The translations under genes were made by a program, and so were the position numbers. From Malus domestica (taxonomy: Eukaryota; Streptophyta; Magnoliopsida; Rosales; Rosaceae), in the NCBI RefSeq assembly GCF_042453785.1, contig NC_091670.1:2108001-2172000 (forward strand): a stretch of DNA of 64,000 nt, in the 5' to 3' direction. The notes below the pieces were generated by a model. It was not told where the DNA came from. It made no database searches and saw nothing but the letters and a program-made list of their open reading frames with translations. Below, piece after piece: positions 1-10,748 of the stretch (position 1 is the first letter of the stretch; each line of letters begins with the position of its first letter).

Positions 1-1867
1 AGGTGAAGGCTAAGAAGGAATGTTGTAAAGCCTTATACAAGGATAGGACCGATGAAAATGGTGAAAGGTATAGAAAAGCGAAGCAAGAGGCGAAGAAAGC
101 TGTGAGAGAAGCTAAGTTAGCGGCTTATGACGATATGTATAAGCGACTAGATACCAAAGAAGGAGAGTTGGATATCTATAAACTAGCTAGAGCAAGGGAA
201 AAGAAGACAAGGGACCTAAACCAAGTGAGGTGCATCAAGGATGAGGATGGAAATGTTCTTGCTACAGAGAACGCGGTTAAAGACAGATGGAAAGGTTATT
301 TTCATAATCTTTTCAATGAAGGACATGAAAGGAGTGCTTCTTTAGGGGAGTTGAGTAACTCAGAAGAGTGTAGAAACTACTATTTTTATCGTAGAATCCG
401 GAAGGAAGAAGTGGTTGTAGCTTTGAAGAAGATGAAGCATAGAAAAGCAGTAGGCCCAGACGATATACCAATCGAAGTGTGGAAAGTTTTGGGAGAGACA
501 GGTATAACATGGCTCACTGGCATTTTCAATAGGATTTTGAAAACGAAGAAGATGCCAAATGAGTGGCGAATGAGCACTTTGGTGCCTATCTACAAGAATA
601 AGGGCGATGTACAAAATTGCATGAACTATAGGGGTATTAAGCTAATGAGTTATACAATGAAGCTCTGGGAGAGAGTCATTGAGCATAGATTGAGGCAAGA
701 GACACGGGTTTCGGACAACCAATTCGGGTTCATGCCAGGGCGCTCAACCATGGAGGCAATCTATCTCTTACGAAGATTGATGGAAAGATATAGAGATGGG
801 AAAAAGGATTTACACATGGTCTTTATAGATTTAGAAAAAACGTATGATAGGGTCCCAAGAGACATTCTTTGGAGGATTTTAGAGAAGAAAGGAGTACGAG
901 TAGCATATATCCAAGCTATACAGGATATGTATGAAGGAGCAAAGACTGCCGTAAGAACTCATGAAGGACAAACCGAAAGCTTTCCCATTACTGTAGGATT
1001 ACATCAAGGCTCATCCTTAAGTCCTTATCTTTTTGCGTTGGTAATTGATGAGTTAACAGGACATATTCAAGATGATATTCCTTGGTGTATGCTTTTCGCA
1101 GACGATATAGTGTTGATAGATGAAACTCAGGAAGGGGTAAATGCAAAGCTTAACCTTTGGAGAGAAGTGTTGGAATCTAAAGGTCTTCGCCTAAGCCGAT
1201 CAAAGACAGAATATATGGAGTGCAAGTTCAGTGCAAATGGAGGCCAAAACGAGTTAGGGGTGAGGATTGGAGATCAAGAAATACCAAAGAGCGACCGTTT
1301 TCGTTACCTAGGATCTATCTTGCAAAAGAACGGAGAATTAGATGGAGATCTCAACCATAGAATACAAGCTGGATGGATGAAGTGGAAGAGTGCATCCGGC
1401 GTGTTGTGTGACCGCCGTATGCCACTGAAGCTCAAGGGAAAATTTTATAGGACGGCAATAAGGCCGGCGATGCTATATGGCACAGAATGTTGGGCGGTGA
1501 AGCATCAACACGTACACAAAATGGGTGTAGCAGAGATGAGGATGCTTCGTTGGATGTGTGGGCACACGAGAAAGGATAAGATTAGGAATGAGGATATCCG
1601 GGGTAAAGTAGGAGTAGCCGAAATTGAAGGAAATATGAGAGAAAATCGGTTACGGTGGTTTGGACATGTGCAAAGAAGGCCTACTGACGCTCCGATTAGA
1701 AGATGCGACTATGGGACAGAGGTTCAGGGCCAAAGGGGTAGAGGAAGACCTAGGAAAACTTTGGAAGAGACCCTAAGAAAAGACTTGAGTACTTAGATCT
1801 AACGGAGGACATGACACAGGACAGAACACAATGGCGTTCTAAGATTCATATAGCCGATCCCACTCAG
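1..1867 (+). mobile_element. RTE-type LINE, 3' part
   Basis: The coding region is followed by a short 3' UTR to about 1867, where sequence passes into a Tat-type gypsy fragment. The UTR matches the second LINE copy at 6260-6325. This copy has lost the terminal TTG repeat tail that the second copy keeps. The junction falls in the shared string ACTCAGTGA, also present in the gypsy element at 32671-32680. Confidence 0.75.
3..1796 (+). CDS. RTE-type LINE reverse transcriptase, 5' end outside window
   Basis: This is the C-terminal part of a non-LTR retrotransposon polyprotein that copies element RNA at the target site. About 597 residues are open from the window edge. A reverse transcriptase domain spans roughly residues 130-420, with a finger motif KAVGPDDIP near 145, palm motif [11 protein letters not shown] near 273 and the catalytic FADD near 364-367. 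The C-terminal tail is basic and ends in [18 protein letters not shown], with the WFGHVQRR stretch typical of RTE-clade LINEs. The apurinic endonuclease expected upstream lies outside the window. The stop comes two codons earlier than in the second copy (TAG at 1794-1796 where the other copy has TGG). The first codon seen is GTG at the edge, so no real start is claimed. Family assignment is from motif recognition. Confidence 0.85.
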   Translation: MKAKKECCKALYKDRTDENGERYRKAKQEAKKAVREAKLAAYDDMYKRLDTKEGELDIYKLARAREKKTRDLNQVRCIKDEDGNVLATENAVKDRWKGYFHNLFNEGHERSASLGELSNSEECRNYYFYRRIRKEEVVVALKKMKHRKAVGPDDIPIEVWKVLGETGITWLTGIFNRILKTKKMPNEWRMSTLVPIYKNKGDVQNCMNYRGIKLMSYTMKLWERVIEHRLRQETRVSDNQFGFMPGRSTMEAIYLLRRLMERYRDGKKDLHMVFIDLEKTYDRVPRDILWRILEKKGVRVAYIQAIQDMYEGAKTAVRTHEGQTESFPITVGLHQGSSLSPYLFALVIDELTGHIQDDIPWCMLFADDIVLIDETQEGVNAKLNLWREVLESKGLRLSRSKTEYMECKFSANGGQNELGVRIGDQEIPKSDRFRYLGSILQKNGELDGDLNHRIQAGWMKWKSASGVLCDRRMPLKLKGKFYRTAIRPAMLYGTECWAVKHQHVHKMGVAEMRMLRWMCGHTRKDKIRNEDIRGKVGVAEIEGNMRENRLRWFGHVQRRPTDAPIRRCDYGTEVQGQRGRGRPRKTLEETLRKDLST

Positions 1868-2116
1868 TGACTTGGATTTTCCAAGTCGCCAATCGAGAAG
1901 TTTTCCTCACTCGGGAAATTAAGGGAACACTACCTCAACCTACATGCTCCACTCATAAAGCTTCAACAAAAGAAAATTCAAAGAACTTAGCGAAGAAGGC
2001 TTTGGTGTATTTAACACAATACGTTGAAATGAATGAAAGTTTATTTATTGATATCCCCGATAAGTTACAAATATGTACATATACTTGAGTCAAAATAAAC
2101 AAACAAGAGGGAGCCT

Positions 2117-2797
2117 TCACAAAGGTTGCTTAGGAGAAGTCTCAGCAGTCGGTAGAGCCCCAGAAAGAGAAGGCACTTGAGGGGGATCATTCGGAGCCTC
2201 AGTACTGGACAAAACCCTAGAAGGAGGAGGCATCAGAGGTTGATCATTTGGAGCTTCATTATGCGGTACAGCCCCAGAAGACGAATGCAATAAATGCCTT
2301 TGGAACAAACCCACAAATCTCTGATGATCAAGTAAAACCTGACCATCAGATTCCTTCATCTGGTCAAGCTTCCTCTTCATGTTTGTCGCATAGTCATGTG
2401 CGAGCCGGTGCAACTGTTTATTCTCATGCTTGAGCCCTCTAATCTCCTGTTTGAGACTCATCACTTCAGCCGCCAATGATTCAACTTGGCGGGTTCGAGC
2501 AAATAGGCGTTGGGCCATATTAGACACAGAACCTGCACACTGAACACTGAGAGCCAGAGAATCCTTAACAGCCAACTCATTAGACCGTTTGGAAAGTAGT
2601 CTGTTATCTTTGGGAGTGAGAAGGTTCATGGCCACTACCGCAACGGTCATATCATTCTTCATCACGGAATCCCCAACGGTAAGAGGACCAGTAGGGGAGA
2701 CGAATGATGGGCGCCATATGTTGTCTGGAGAAGGCGAGGCTACCTCTTCAACAAGGTTCAAGTCAAAACGACGGTCGGAGGGGCCAGACATTTTCAA
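2117..2797 (-). CDS. Antisense ORF 2 of Tat element, copy in fragment
   Basis: The 226-residue open frame runs opposite to the retrotransposon. Near the N-terminus it has RFDLNL, which resembles an EAR-type repression motif (DLNL). Residues about 85-160 are a heptad-rich coiled coil with LAAEVMSLKQEIRGLKHENK, and the C-terminal 60 residues are low-complexity Pro/Ser with repeated EAPND-type units. The copy in the complete element (32941-33621) has the same length and nearly identical central residues, although this fragment is a dead, truncated element. I do not recognise the family; the function is unknown and the repression idea is only motif resemblance. The ATG is taken because both copies share it. 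Confidence 0.6.
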   Translation of the reverse strand: MKMSGPSDRRFDLNLVEEVASPSPDNIWRPSFVSPTGPLTVGDSVMKNDMTVAVVAMNLLTPKDNRLLSKRSNELAVKDSLALSVQCAGSVSNMAQRLFARTRQVESLAAEVMSLKQEIRGLKHENKQLHRLAHDYATNMKRKLDQMKESDGQVLLDHQRFVGLFQRHLLHSSSGAVPHNEAPNDQPLMPPPSRVLSSTEAPNDPPQVPSLSGALPTAETSPKQPL

Positions 2798-2931
2798 AGG
2801 TGTTGAAGAGAGAAGAGGTCGGACAAATCAAGATCTTAGAAGTGCAAGAATGGAGCTTCTACTGGTGGATATTCAAGTGTGCTTTGGAACTTAATGTCAG
2901 CCCCTATAAAAATCTGCACTCGACGAAGCTT

Positions 2932-3170
2932 CAGAAATCGAAGAGGCGCCTGCTCAGAAATCGAAGAGGCGTTTGCTTTCTCAAAAGCTGGGCTGCTCAG
3001 AGACCACGAGGGTCGATCTCAGAAATCGAAGAGGCGTTTGCTTTCTCAAAAGCTGGGCTGCTTCAAGACCACGAAGGCCGATCTCAGAAATCGAAGAGGC
3101 TTGCTTTCTCAAAAGCTGGGCTGCTCAGAGACCACGAGGGCCGATCTCAGAAATCGAAGAGGCACCTACT
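2932..3170 (+). repeat. 65-bp tandem repeat, about 4 units
   Basis: Units begin with CAGAAATCGAAGAGGC at 2955, 3020, 3085 and 3148, plus a short partial at 2932. Spacing is 65, 65 and 63 bp. The same unit occurs three times in the complete Tat element (33756, 33821, 33886). All three plus-strand frames stay open, which explains spurious overlapping ORFs here. Confidence 0.85.
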
Positions 3171-3484
3171 TTTCCAGCCTTGTCAGCACCTGTCACACGC
3201 ACACTCAGCTTTGCGAAAATTATGGGCATTCTGTCGAAGATTTCTGGCGAAGTAGAAAGCACATGAATCGTATTGTTCAATCACCCACTTCCCACACGCA
3301 ACAGTAACTCATGGGTACCACAGATAACTTTGCCAAAGTTCTCTGACAAAGTTGAGACACGTGAAGCTTGCAGCTCCCGCTACATCGCTATGATCAAGAA
3401 GGGTAAAAGAATTGCAAAGAAACAACACTAACAAAGTTTAGACGCATAAATTTTGAAGGTCTAGCTACCATATTATTACCCACA

Positions 3485-4135
3485 AGGGTAAATGAACAGT
3501 ACCACTGCTAGATAATTGGAAAGTCACGGTGTGTCAACCTCTGTGCTTCGTGGCAAGGTAGACTAGCAAACATGCCCAACCTTTACTCACATTCGAGAAA
3601 ACACTCCCAACAGGATTGCTTGCTCCAAAATCGAAGAGGCACCGTCCTCCGAATCTCGAGAGCCAGACTCCCAACAGGATTACTTACTCAAAAATCGAAG
3701 AGAGGGTAAAGGAACAGTACCACTGCTGGATAATTGGAAAGTCCCTGTGTGTCAACCTTTGTGCTTCGTGGCAAGGTAGACTAGCAAACATGCCCAACCT
3801 TTACTCACATTCGAGAAAACACTCCCAACAAGATTGCTTGCTCCAAAATCGAAGAGGCACCGCCCTCCGAATCTCGAGAGCCAGACTCCCAACATGATTA
3901 CTTTCTCAAAAATCGAAGAGAGGGTAAAGGAACAGTACCACTGCTGGATAATTGGAAAGTCCCTGTGTGTCAACCTCTGTGCTTCGTGGCAAGGTAGACT
4001 AGCAAACATGCCCAACCTTTACTCACATTCGAGAAAACACTCCCAACAAGATTGCTTGCTCCAAAATCGAAGAGGCACTGCCCTCCGAATCTCGAGAGCT
4101 AGACTCCGAACATGATTACTTTCTCAAAAATCGAA
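3485..4135 (+). repeat. 218-bp tandem repeat, 3 units
   Basis: Units begin with GGTAAA(T/G)GAACAGTACCACTG near 3486, 3704 and 3922, a constant 218-bp step. Each contains the short repeated phrase AAAATCGAAGAG. The complete Tat element carries one unit at about 34140-34300, so the array expanded in this fragment. Confidence 0.85.
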
Positions 4136-5513
4136 GAGACACCGCTCTCCGAATCTCGAGAGCCAGACCCTCAGCAGGATTGCTTTCTCAAAAATCAAAG
4201 AGGCATCGTTATCCGAATCTCGAGAGCCAGATCCCCGACAGGATTGCTTATTCGAAAACCGAAGAGGCACCACTTTCCCAACTTCAAGAGCTGGATCTCC
4301 TTGGATAAAGCTTGTCTGTAATCTTCACACGCAACATCAGCTTTCCAGATACCACAGACCACTTTTTCAAAGTGCTCTGACAGAGTTAAAACATGTGAAG
4401 CTTGCAGCTCCCTCTACCGTGCTATGACCAAGCAGGGTAAAGGAATAGCATTATTACTTGATGTTAGGGAGACTCCTATATATGTCGACCTCCATCCCTA
4501 ACGGACAGGCAAACCTGCAAAAATGCTCAACCCTTTCTCTTATCTGAGAGGGCACTCCCAACGAAGCCTTTCGAAATATTTAGCTTTCTTTCCCCCCGAT
4601 AATACCTCTGTAAACAAGCTATACTAGAGCAAGAATATCTTATATCATCAGGGTTAAAAGCAAGAGTATCCCATATCATGCTTTTTCCCTGTCTTTTCCT
4701 TTAGCCTTGTTCTTACCTGCAAGACAAGGAGAAAGAGAGCAATCAGTCAGCACTTGGAATCAAGCTTCCAGCCAGGAACTGACTGCCTGGAACCCCTTAC
4801 CTGATTACTTACCTGGCATTGCTCTCGAGTACTCATCTTCAACATCTTATGCTTCCAGGGAAGATACCGCATCTGCCTGAGGAACAGATAGGGCAAGTGA
4901 GAAGGATACAAGGAAGCATGTGGAGACAAGAGTAACAGCACACGTGCCGATACATCCACTACTCTGTCAAAAGCAAAAGTATCCCATATCAGCAGGGTCG
5001 AACGTACTCTAGATTTGATGGACTTGTTTTGACCCTCAAATTCTTCAGTCGGCCTTATACTCTGGAGGAAACCAGAAAACCCTCCAGCCCGGTTCAAGAA
5101 TAAGCCTGTGGAAAGTTACTTTTTCAAAAGCAAAAGTATCTCATATCATCTCTTCTCATTTTTCTTCTCTTTATCCTTCATGCTGCCTGCAAGATAGGGA
5201 GAATGTGAACAATCAGCCGGAGCTCTGATTGCTTACCTTGTCTGTCACATCTTTCAGCAGATCCCCTAGCCTGGCTACTTGGGGGACTCCTACTACATGG
5301 TTTGTATCGCGCTTGACCAAGCCTGAAACTACAAGTAAGCTTCAAGTGAAATTGATACATTACCTTGTGCATCTCCTCCAGTTACAGATACCACCCATGG
5401 ATGGAGGAAGAGTACTTCGAGAGAAGATGCCACATCTACCTATGAGACAGATAAGGCAAGTCAAGACGATACCACACTCCGGTACTTAGAAGTTTCGTGG
5501 TTACGAGATCATT
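4136..5513. other. Noncoding 3' region of the Tat fragment
   Basis: This corresponds to about 34300-35720 of the complete element. It contains several copies of the phrase AAAGCAA(A/G)AGTATC(T/C)CATATCA. No credible protein is seen on either strand. Confidence 0.6.
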
Positions 5514-5746
5514 CTCCCACAATATTTCCTAATGTCATTTGTACTAAATCATTCACTTGTACTCACTAAAGGAGAGCTTGAACCTATGTACTTGTATAAA
5601 CCCTTCACAATTAATGAGAACTCCTCTATTCCGTGGACGTAGCCAATCTGGGTGAACCACGTACATCTTGTGTTTGCTTTCCTATCTCTATCCATTTATA
5701 TACTTATCCACACTAATGACCAGAGCAATCTAGCGAAGATCACAAA

Positions 5747-6360
5747 AAGTGACCGTTTTCGCTACCTAGGATCTATCTTGCAAGAGAACGGAGAATTAGA
5801 TGAAGATCTCAACCATAGAATACAAGCTGGATGGATGAAGTGTAAGAGTGCATCCGGCGTGTTGTGTGACCGTCGTAGGCCACTGAAGTTCAAGGGAAAA
5901 TTTTATAGGACGGCAATAAGGCCAGCGATGTTGTATGGCACAGAATGTTGGGCGGTGAAGCATCAACACGTACACAAAATGGGTGTAGCGGAGATGAGGA
6001 TGCTTCGTGGAATGTATGGGCACACGAGAAAGGATAAGATTGGGAATGAGGATATCCGAGGTCAAGTAGGAGTAGCCAAAATTGAAGGAAATATGAGAGA
6101 AAATCGGTTCCGGTGGTTTGGACATGTGCAAAGAAGGCCTACTGATGCTCCGGTTCGAAAATGTGACTACGGGACAGAGGTTCAGGGCCGAAGGGGTAGA
6201 GGAAGACCTAGGAAAACTTTGGAAGAGACCATAAGAAAAGACTTGAGTACTTGGATCTAACGGAGGACATGACACAAAACCGAGCGCAATGGCGTTCTAG
6301 GATTCATATAGCCGACCTCACTTAGTAGGAAAAAGTTTTGTTGTTGTTGTTGTTGTTGTC
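5747..6360 (+). pseudogene. RTE-type LINE, 5'-truncated second copy with TTG tail
   Basis: The sequence repeats the last 170 codons of the LINE at 1290-1796 with about 95 percent identity by eye, then the 3' UTR, and ends in a (TTG)n tail at 6337-6359, the short tandem tail expected of RTE elements. Coding stops at 6258-6260. An apparent longer ORF from 5652 is a chance fusion with the upstream LTR sequence. It is a dead 3' fragment, because the catalytic region is absent. Confidence 0.85.
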
Positions 6361-6940
6361 TGTTCCTCTAGAACTCAATTTGTTCCACCAAAGACCATAG
6401 AACTCAAATTTCGTCCCATGTTGTCAATTCGGTGAAACATCAATTTTGCCATGCGGCATTAAGTCTTGTTAAATGGGGTCCATGTTGCACAAGGGAGAGA
6501 GTATAAAATTAGATGTAATGTTTTGGTTTCAAAGAGAGAATTTTCTCCACACCAATTGGATCCCTTACTTCCAACAAGGATGAAATAACTATATTACTAT
6601 GCTCCAGTGTAAGGAAAGTGAGTCTGAAACCAATTGATTTCCGAAGAGAAGACTCGTTTGAATGTGTTTTTAAAATAACTGAAAGTGCTTTTAGAGAAAA
6701 TGTTTTTTGATTCAAAAAACACTTAAAAGTGCTTTTTGTAAGAAGCACCAGTTATGTACTTTTTACAGCAAGCATTTTAAAGTGCTTTTCCAGAATTTAC
6801 TTGCATTTTTACTAAAGATTGGTTCCAAAATATTTTTAACAAAAAACGTTTTCAGTCATTTTAAAAGTACATCCAAACGAGTAAATCAAGTTTTAAGCAT
6901 TGCAAAAATGCTAAAAAAAGCCTATCTGAAAAGCGAAAAA
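6361..6940. other. Unassigned noncoding stretch
   Basis: AT-rich sequence left of the duplicated block. Short imperfect repeats of AAAAGTGCTTTT and AAGCACTT occur at 6680-6800, possibly a decayed MITE. No gene is seen. Confidence 0.4.
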
Positions 6941-6947
6941 ATAAGTA

Positions 6948-7105
6948 TGGGCCGCCTTCTCTTGTCATCTCATCAGGTGGAAAAGAAAACGAATGGGCCT
7001 TGCATCCCTTAGCTTAGCCTGGTAGAAATGTTAGGGTACATTTGTCTTTGCACCATACAAAATCGAGGAGCTAGCAACTAGGGTTTTGCGCACATCTCTA
7101 TAAAT
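6948..7105 (+). promoter_or_regulatory. Probable snoRNA promoter: two site II motifs, telo-box, TATA
   Basis: TGGGCC occurs at 6948-6953 and 6994-6999 (site II elements), TAGGGTTT at 7079-7086 (a telo-box, AAACCCTA on the other strand) and TATAAAT at 7099-7105. Site II plus telo-box is an established combination upstream of plant ribosomal-protein and snoRNA genes. The snoRNA candidate begins about 135 bp downstream of the TATA. Confidence 0.55.
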
Positions 7106-7237
7106 TACACCGCAGGCGCAGAAGGCCTCCTGATAAAATAGTTCATCCGTCGCGCGCTCTTTCTGTGGCCGTCTCTGCGAGTGAGTGAGTGAGTCTGCGG
7201 GTGTTTGTTTAGCAGCGTATGCATTCGTGGGGAGGGA

Positions 7238-7327
7238 GGGGGCAATGATGATCACCTGAGGAAGTCATGCACCACTCTGATGAATCTGTGCTGATAAATT
7301 TCTCATACCCAATTCTTCTGAGCCTCT
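7238..7327 (+). ncRNA. Probable C/D-box snoRNA guiding 18S rRNA methylation (U32/snR40-like)
   Basis: Box C ATGATGA lies at 7245-7251, box D' CTGA at 7277-7280, a weak C' near 7289 and box D CTGA at 7318-7321. GGGGGC (7238-7243) can pair with GCCTCT (7322-7327), closing a terminal stem directly outside boxes C and D. The 14 nt before D', AGTCATGCACCACT, can pair over 13 positions (two or so G-U) with the conserved 18S rRNA string GGTGGTGCATGGC recalled from plant 18S. The D'+5 rule would place a 2'-O-methyl on a G there, the site I associate with human U32 and yeast snR40. There is no protein-coding potential. A second copy lies at 50292-50383. The target match is from memory of 18S; the box architecture is direct. 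Confidence 0.7.
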
Positions 7328-7989
7328 CCTCTCCTCTCCTCTCCGCTCCTTTTTTCTCTTTTCTCATTTTGTTTTGTTTTTCAAATTTCTCTATGTATCC
7401 AGATTTCAAATTAAAATTCAGAAAAATAAAAAGAATGATAGGGATTTGATGCGAGAGACCAAGTGATGGGATCTTTGGATCCAACCATGATGCGGACCGT
7501 ACAGCTCTTTTGCTTTTGGGGATACAATTTTGGTGTCTTATGGTTCCTTCTAAATCTTCCGTCTTCATTATTTTTCACTTTTATTATTATTATTTTTTTA
7601 ATAAATATCAGTTTACTACCCAACAATATTTAGTACATCAAGTTTTTTTCGTCCTACAATCATAATGTAAATTTTGAGACAGTCTTATACATCTATTAAT
7701 CAAACTGTTAACTTTCTTATTAAGTGATCACGTGATGCTTACGTGGATAATGACTGAGGCCCATGTAAATATTAAAAAATTAAAAATTAAAAAAAAAATT
7801 AAAAAAAAATAAATCTGGACGTTCACCTTCACCCCTCCCTCCTTCCTTTCTCTTCCGTGCACCTAACTTCCCTGCACATCCACCCATTCCCTTCCTTCTC
7901 CCCCCCTTCTCTCATCTACACTCATAACCTTCCTCCTCCTCACAACCCTCCTATCCACAGACGTCATTTCACAACCCCAACCCCTCCTT

Positions 7990-8220
7990 GCTCCTGTCGA
8001 GCAAGACACCGTCTACACAGTTTTGGGCTTCGACATCCCCTGGTGCTCCCTCTTCCCCGACGACCTCTGCATTTCCGCCCCTCACGGCGTCGTATGCGAC
8101 TTCTACGAAATCCTCCTGAGCTTCTCGAAGCTGAAGAAGCTGAAAGTTCTTGATCTGGGTTGCTATTATTTTTCCGGAAATGTTCCTAAATCGGTGGGAA
8201 ATCTCTCAGAGCTGGTGAAG
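7990..8220 (+). pseudogene. Captured leucine-rich-repeat receptor-like protein fragment
   Basis: One frame reads GFDIPWCSLFPDDLCISAPH followed by GVVCD, the cysteine-pair cap that precedes LRRs in plant receptor-like proteins, then LKKLKVLDLGCYYFSGNVPK and SVGNLSEL, a recognisable plant LRR. The repeats then stop and the frame runs into non-matching sequence. There is no start codon or complete domain, so it is a fragment. The LRR call is by motif; the parent gene is unknown. Confidence 0.6.
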
Positions 8221-8530
8221 GAGGGAAATGATTTGGCTGTTGCGGGAGGGAGAAGGACGGGTGCTGGGTCGGAATTTGGCATGGGCATTCGGGATAGGGT
8301 TTGGGGATATGAGTCGTCTGCGTCGGAGAAGCAAAACCCAGAAACCCAAATACCAAACCCCACAAAAATAAAAACCCTTTTTTTTTTTTTATTTGCAGAA
8401 AAATCAGTTTCAAGCAAAAAAAAGCTTCAATCTTTACTCTACCCAGCTTGATTTTTCTCAAAGTTTTCAAAAACCCATATCAGAAACTCCAAGAACTCAC
8501 ATGATTTGATCCAAAAATTGAAAAGAGCAA

Positions 8531-8680
8531 ATGGGTTTTCTCTCAAACCCTGTTTCCAATTTCTCCCTTTATCTGCTTCTGTTATTCTTTCTCATCAGTT
8601 TTGAACTCATCTCAGTTGCTGAATCTCCCACCAACATCACCTCCTTGGAAGAAGTGTGCAGGAGGGTGAGTGCAGAGTAG
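8531..8680 (+). pseudogene. Captured first-exon-like piece encoding a signal peptide
   Basis: An ATG opens 49 codons. The first 30 residues form a strong secretory signal: MGFLSNPVSNFSLYLLLLFF, then ISFELISVA before a polar stretch. The codons AGG AGG are followed by GTGAGT, a good plant splice donor, at about 8661, so this looks like exon 1 of a secreted or receptor-like protein. It lies downstream of the LRR fragment, in the wrong order for one gene, which suggests separate captures or rearrangement inside the transposon. Confidence 0.45.
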
Positions 8681-9025
8681 GGGAATGGGTGGGTGTATGG
8701 GGAGGATGGGTGGAGGGAAGAGAAGGGAGGGAGAAGAAGGGAGGGGGTCGAGAGGGGTGAAGGTGAACCCCTCCTCTGAAAAGAAGAAAGGAAGAAGAAG
8801 AAGAAAAAAAGAAAAAATCCACATGAATAGAGAAGAGAAGATAGAAAGAAAGAAAGAAAAAAAACAAAAACAAAAATTAAAAAAAATCCGCGTGGACCCT
8901 TTAATGACACGAATGTATGAGAGTGTCTCAAAATTTATATTTTAGATATGACTTTGGGATGAAAAAAACTTGATGTAGTAAATGTTGAAAACCACGAAAC
9001 ATAAAGATAGTAAACTGATATTTAC

Positions 9026-10600
9026 CCTTTTTTTTGTGAATTTTCTGGGAATATATTTTGTTTTTGTTTGGCCTTTTTGTATGAAGAAAGGCAAACCTTT
9101 ATTTTTTTTGGTCGTTTTTATTTGGTTCTTGGAATGTAGTAGGATTTAATGGTTTCTGCTGACATTTTAATTTCAACTTAATTTCATAATTAAAACATAA
9201 TCGAATGGGTAAAATCCACAATTTCTTGATATTGAATTCGATTGAATAATTGAAATCAAATTGGTGCAAAATTTCTGGAGAATTGGAAGAATATGGACGA
9301 TTGGCAATTTTTCAAGTTTTGGAACCAAAAAATTGCGGAGCTTTCGTGTATGTAACAGCTAATTGGTTGTGGGTTTAGGGTCCATTCGATCAATTACACC
9401 AAGTTTAAAATTAGCGTCTACAAAATTGAAGGTGTGCTTTAAATTCAACCGTTCATTTTTCGTGCATACGAGTTTCGGCCCCTAGGTCTACAAAATACGA
9501 CTGGCACCCGTAGGCTCTTTGACAGCAAAAGAAGGATCCCTCCGGTGTGCCGACTAAGTTTCGTGTAAAATGACATCAAGAAAATGGTTGTCCCTTGTCC
9601 AATCTGTAAACACAAATATCAACATTTGTCTCCAACTAGTCTCTTTGGTTATAAATGTATTTACCTACTAAATTAAGGTTACGTTGAATGAAGAAATTTT
9701 CAAACTATGACCATTAGAAGAGGATAGTAGATGGATTATTCTTGAAGAAAACTTATCCATTCGGAACCACCCCTTTTTTTTATTTTAAAAATGGTAGGAT
9801 TAGAAGGGATGAAATCTCTTCATAGCTAATCATCTTTTCGTTCACTTCAAATAAAAAAATCATTAACATATCTATTCCAATTTAATCATGTCTACTAGAC
9901 ATCTCTTAACCCTTTGCATTAAGGGTTTAGATAATGGACAAACATTTGGTAATATTCAAGATACACTGTTGGCTACAACGATAGTAAAGAAGGGTAACGG
10001 CATCAGCTACATCAGTTTTAGCTTGTTTGACTAGAATTCGAATGGAATGGATAATCCACTAAACTCAAGGTATTTTGAAGTTAGATGAGAGGATTGAAAT
10101 GATAACCTTTTTTCACATGTAATCCATCACTTACCTTTAAGTTAGCCACTACAGAAAATAGTTACTTATCGATTCCAATCCAAACCTCTATCAAACGAGA
10201 CCTAAAGGTTCTTAAACCATGAGGACAAGATTTGTTTGATGGGGCGGGCAATACTAGGACGATGAGGTGTCTATCCATGTCATTTGTTAAATGAAAATTT
10301 CTGATTTTTCCATGCGTTCTCGTTTTAGTAGCTATTGGTTTATATATAATAGGTGGTTAGTTGTTAAGCATTTTTTTTTTATAGAACTTGTTAGAGCATC
10401 TTTAATAGGCTCCCTAAATGAGCTCTGATTAAAATTTAGGGAGAATTTGGAAGAAAGAATTCATCTCTAATCACACTTTTTATCCACCTCCTAAGATTCT
10501 CCTAAATCTCGGGAGTGAAAAATCAGTTTCAAGTATTAATTACTAAAATTTAAAGATTTTTTAAATAATAACTCTATTTCTATTGGTCCACAATTAATAT
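9026..10600. other. Noncoding sequence shared by both duplication units
   Basis: The stretch aligns with 50640-50835 and 54523-55900 in unit 2. No gene is seen. A sub-block at 9320-9780 appears again at 14590-15033. It holds small AT-rich indels only. Confidence 0.6.
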
Positions 10601-10601
10601 T

Positions 10602-10748
10602 GGGGTGTGATATCCACACACCCCATTGTACTTTTCACACATCTTTTTAATTTTTGTCCGTCGGATTGAAAGAATTGAAGAAGATTAATGGACAAAAATT
10701 ATTAAAGAATGTGTGAGAAGTAAAATGAGGTATGTGGATAACACACCC
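10602..10748. mobile_element. Foldback MITE, about 147 bp
   Basis: The ends are inverted: GGGTGTGATATCCACACACC at the left against GTATGTGGATAACACACCC at the right, with internal ACTTYTCACACAT in both arms. Flanks ATTAATATT and TTTAATATA resemble a 9-bp target duplication, which points to a Mutator-type MITE. It is absent from unit 2 near 55900. A sister copy is at 13608-13754. Confidence 0.7.

Larger units (their letters stand above)
1868..5746 (+). mobile_element. Truncated Tat-type Ty3/gypsy fragment (3' region plus partial LTR)
   Basis: The stretch is collinear with about 32673-36255 of the complete element at 20875-36304: antisense ORF, tandem repeats, then the R/U5 side of the LTR (5514-5740). 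Both ends are cut inside the element. Relative to the complete copy it lacks the U3 half of the LTR and the last internal bases, because sequence jumps at about 5514. Its tandem arrays are expanded to three 218-bp units against one. No target duplication is visible. Confidence 0.8.
7603..9025. mobile_element. Pack-type TIR transposon carrying receptor-like gene pieces
   Basis: The ends are inverted copies: AAATATCAGTTTACTA at 7604 and its reverse complement ending near 9023. Similarity continues inward for about 75-140 bp with gaps (shared ACATCAAGTTTTTTTC and AAATTTTGAGACA). Unit 2 lacks the insertion: its sequence passes directly from TTTATTTATTTATTT to TTGTGAATTTTCTGGG at about 50630-50660. 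The interior is GC-richer and holds coding-like fragments at 7990-8220 and 8531-8680. No transposase is seen, so it is non-autonomous. The superfamily is not decided. Confidence 0.7.

Noticed and set aside
2704..3307. Overlapping plus-strand ORFs rich in NRRG and KSWA
   Set aside because: They are readings of a 65-bp repeat whose frames lack stops; they run against antisense ORF 2 or in noncoding DNA.
5652..6260. A continuous frame from LTR sequence into the LINE C-terminus
   Set aside because: The first 30 codons are U5 LTR sequence, with a GTG start. The fusion is accidental.
8569..8945. Pro/Ser-, Phe- and Lys/Arg/Glu-rich ORFs on both strands
   Set aside because: Low-complexity GA-rich sequence inside the TIR transposon.
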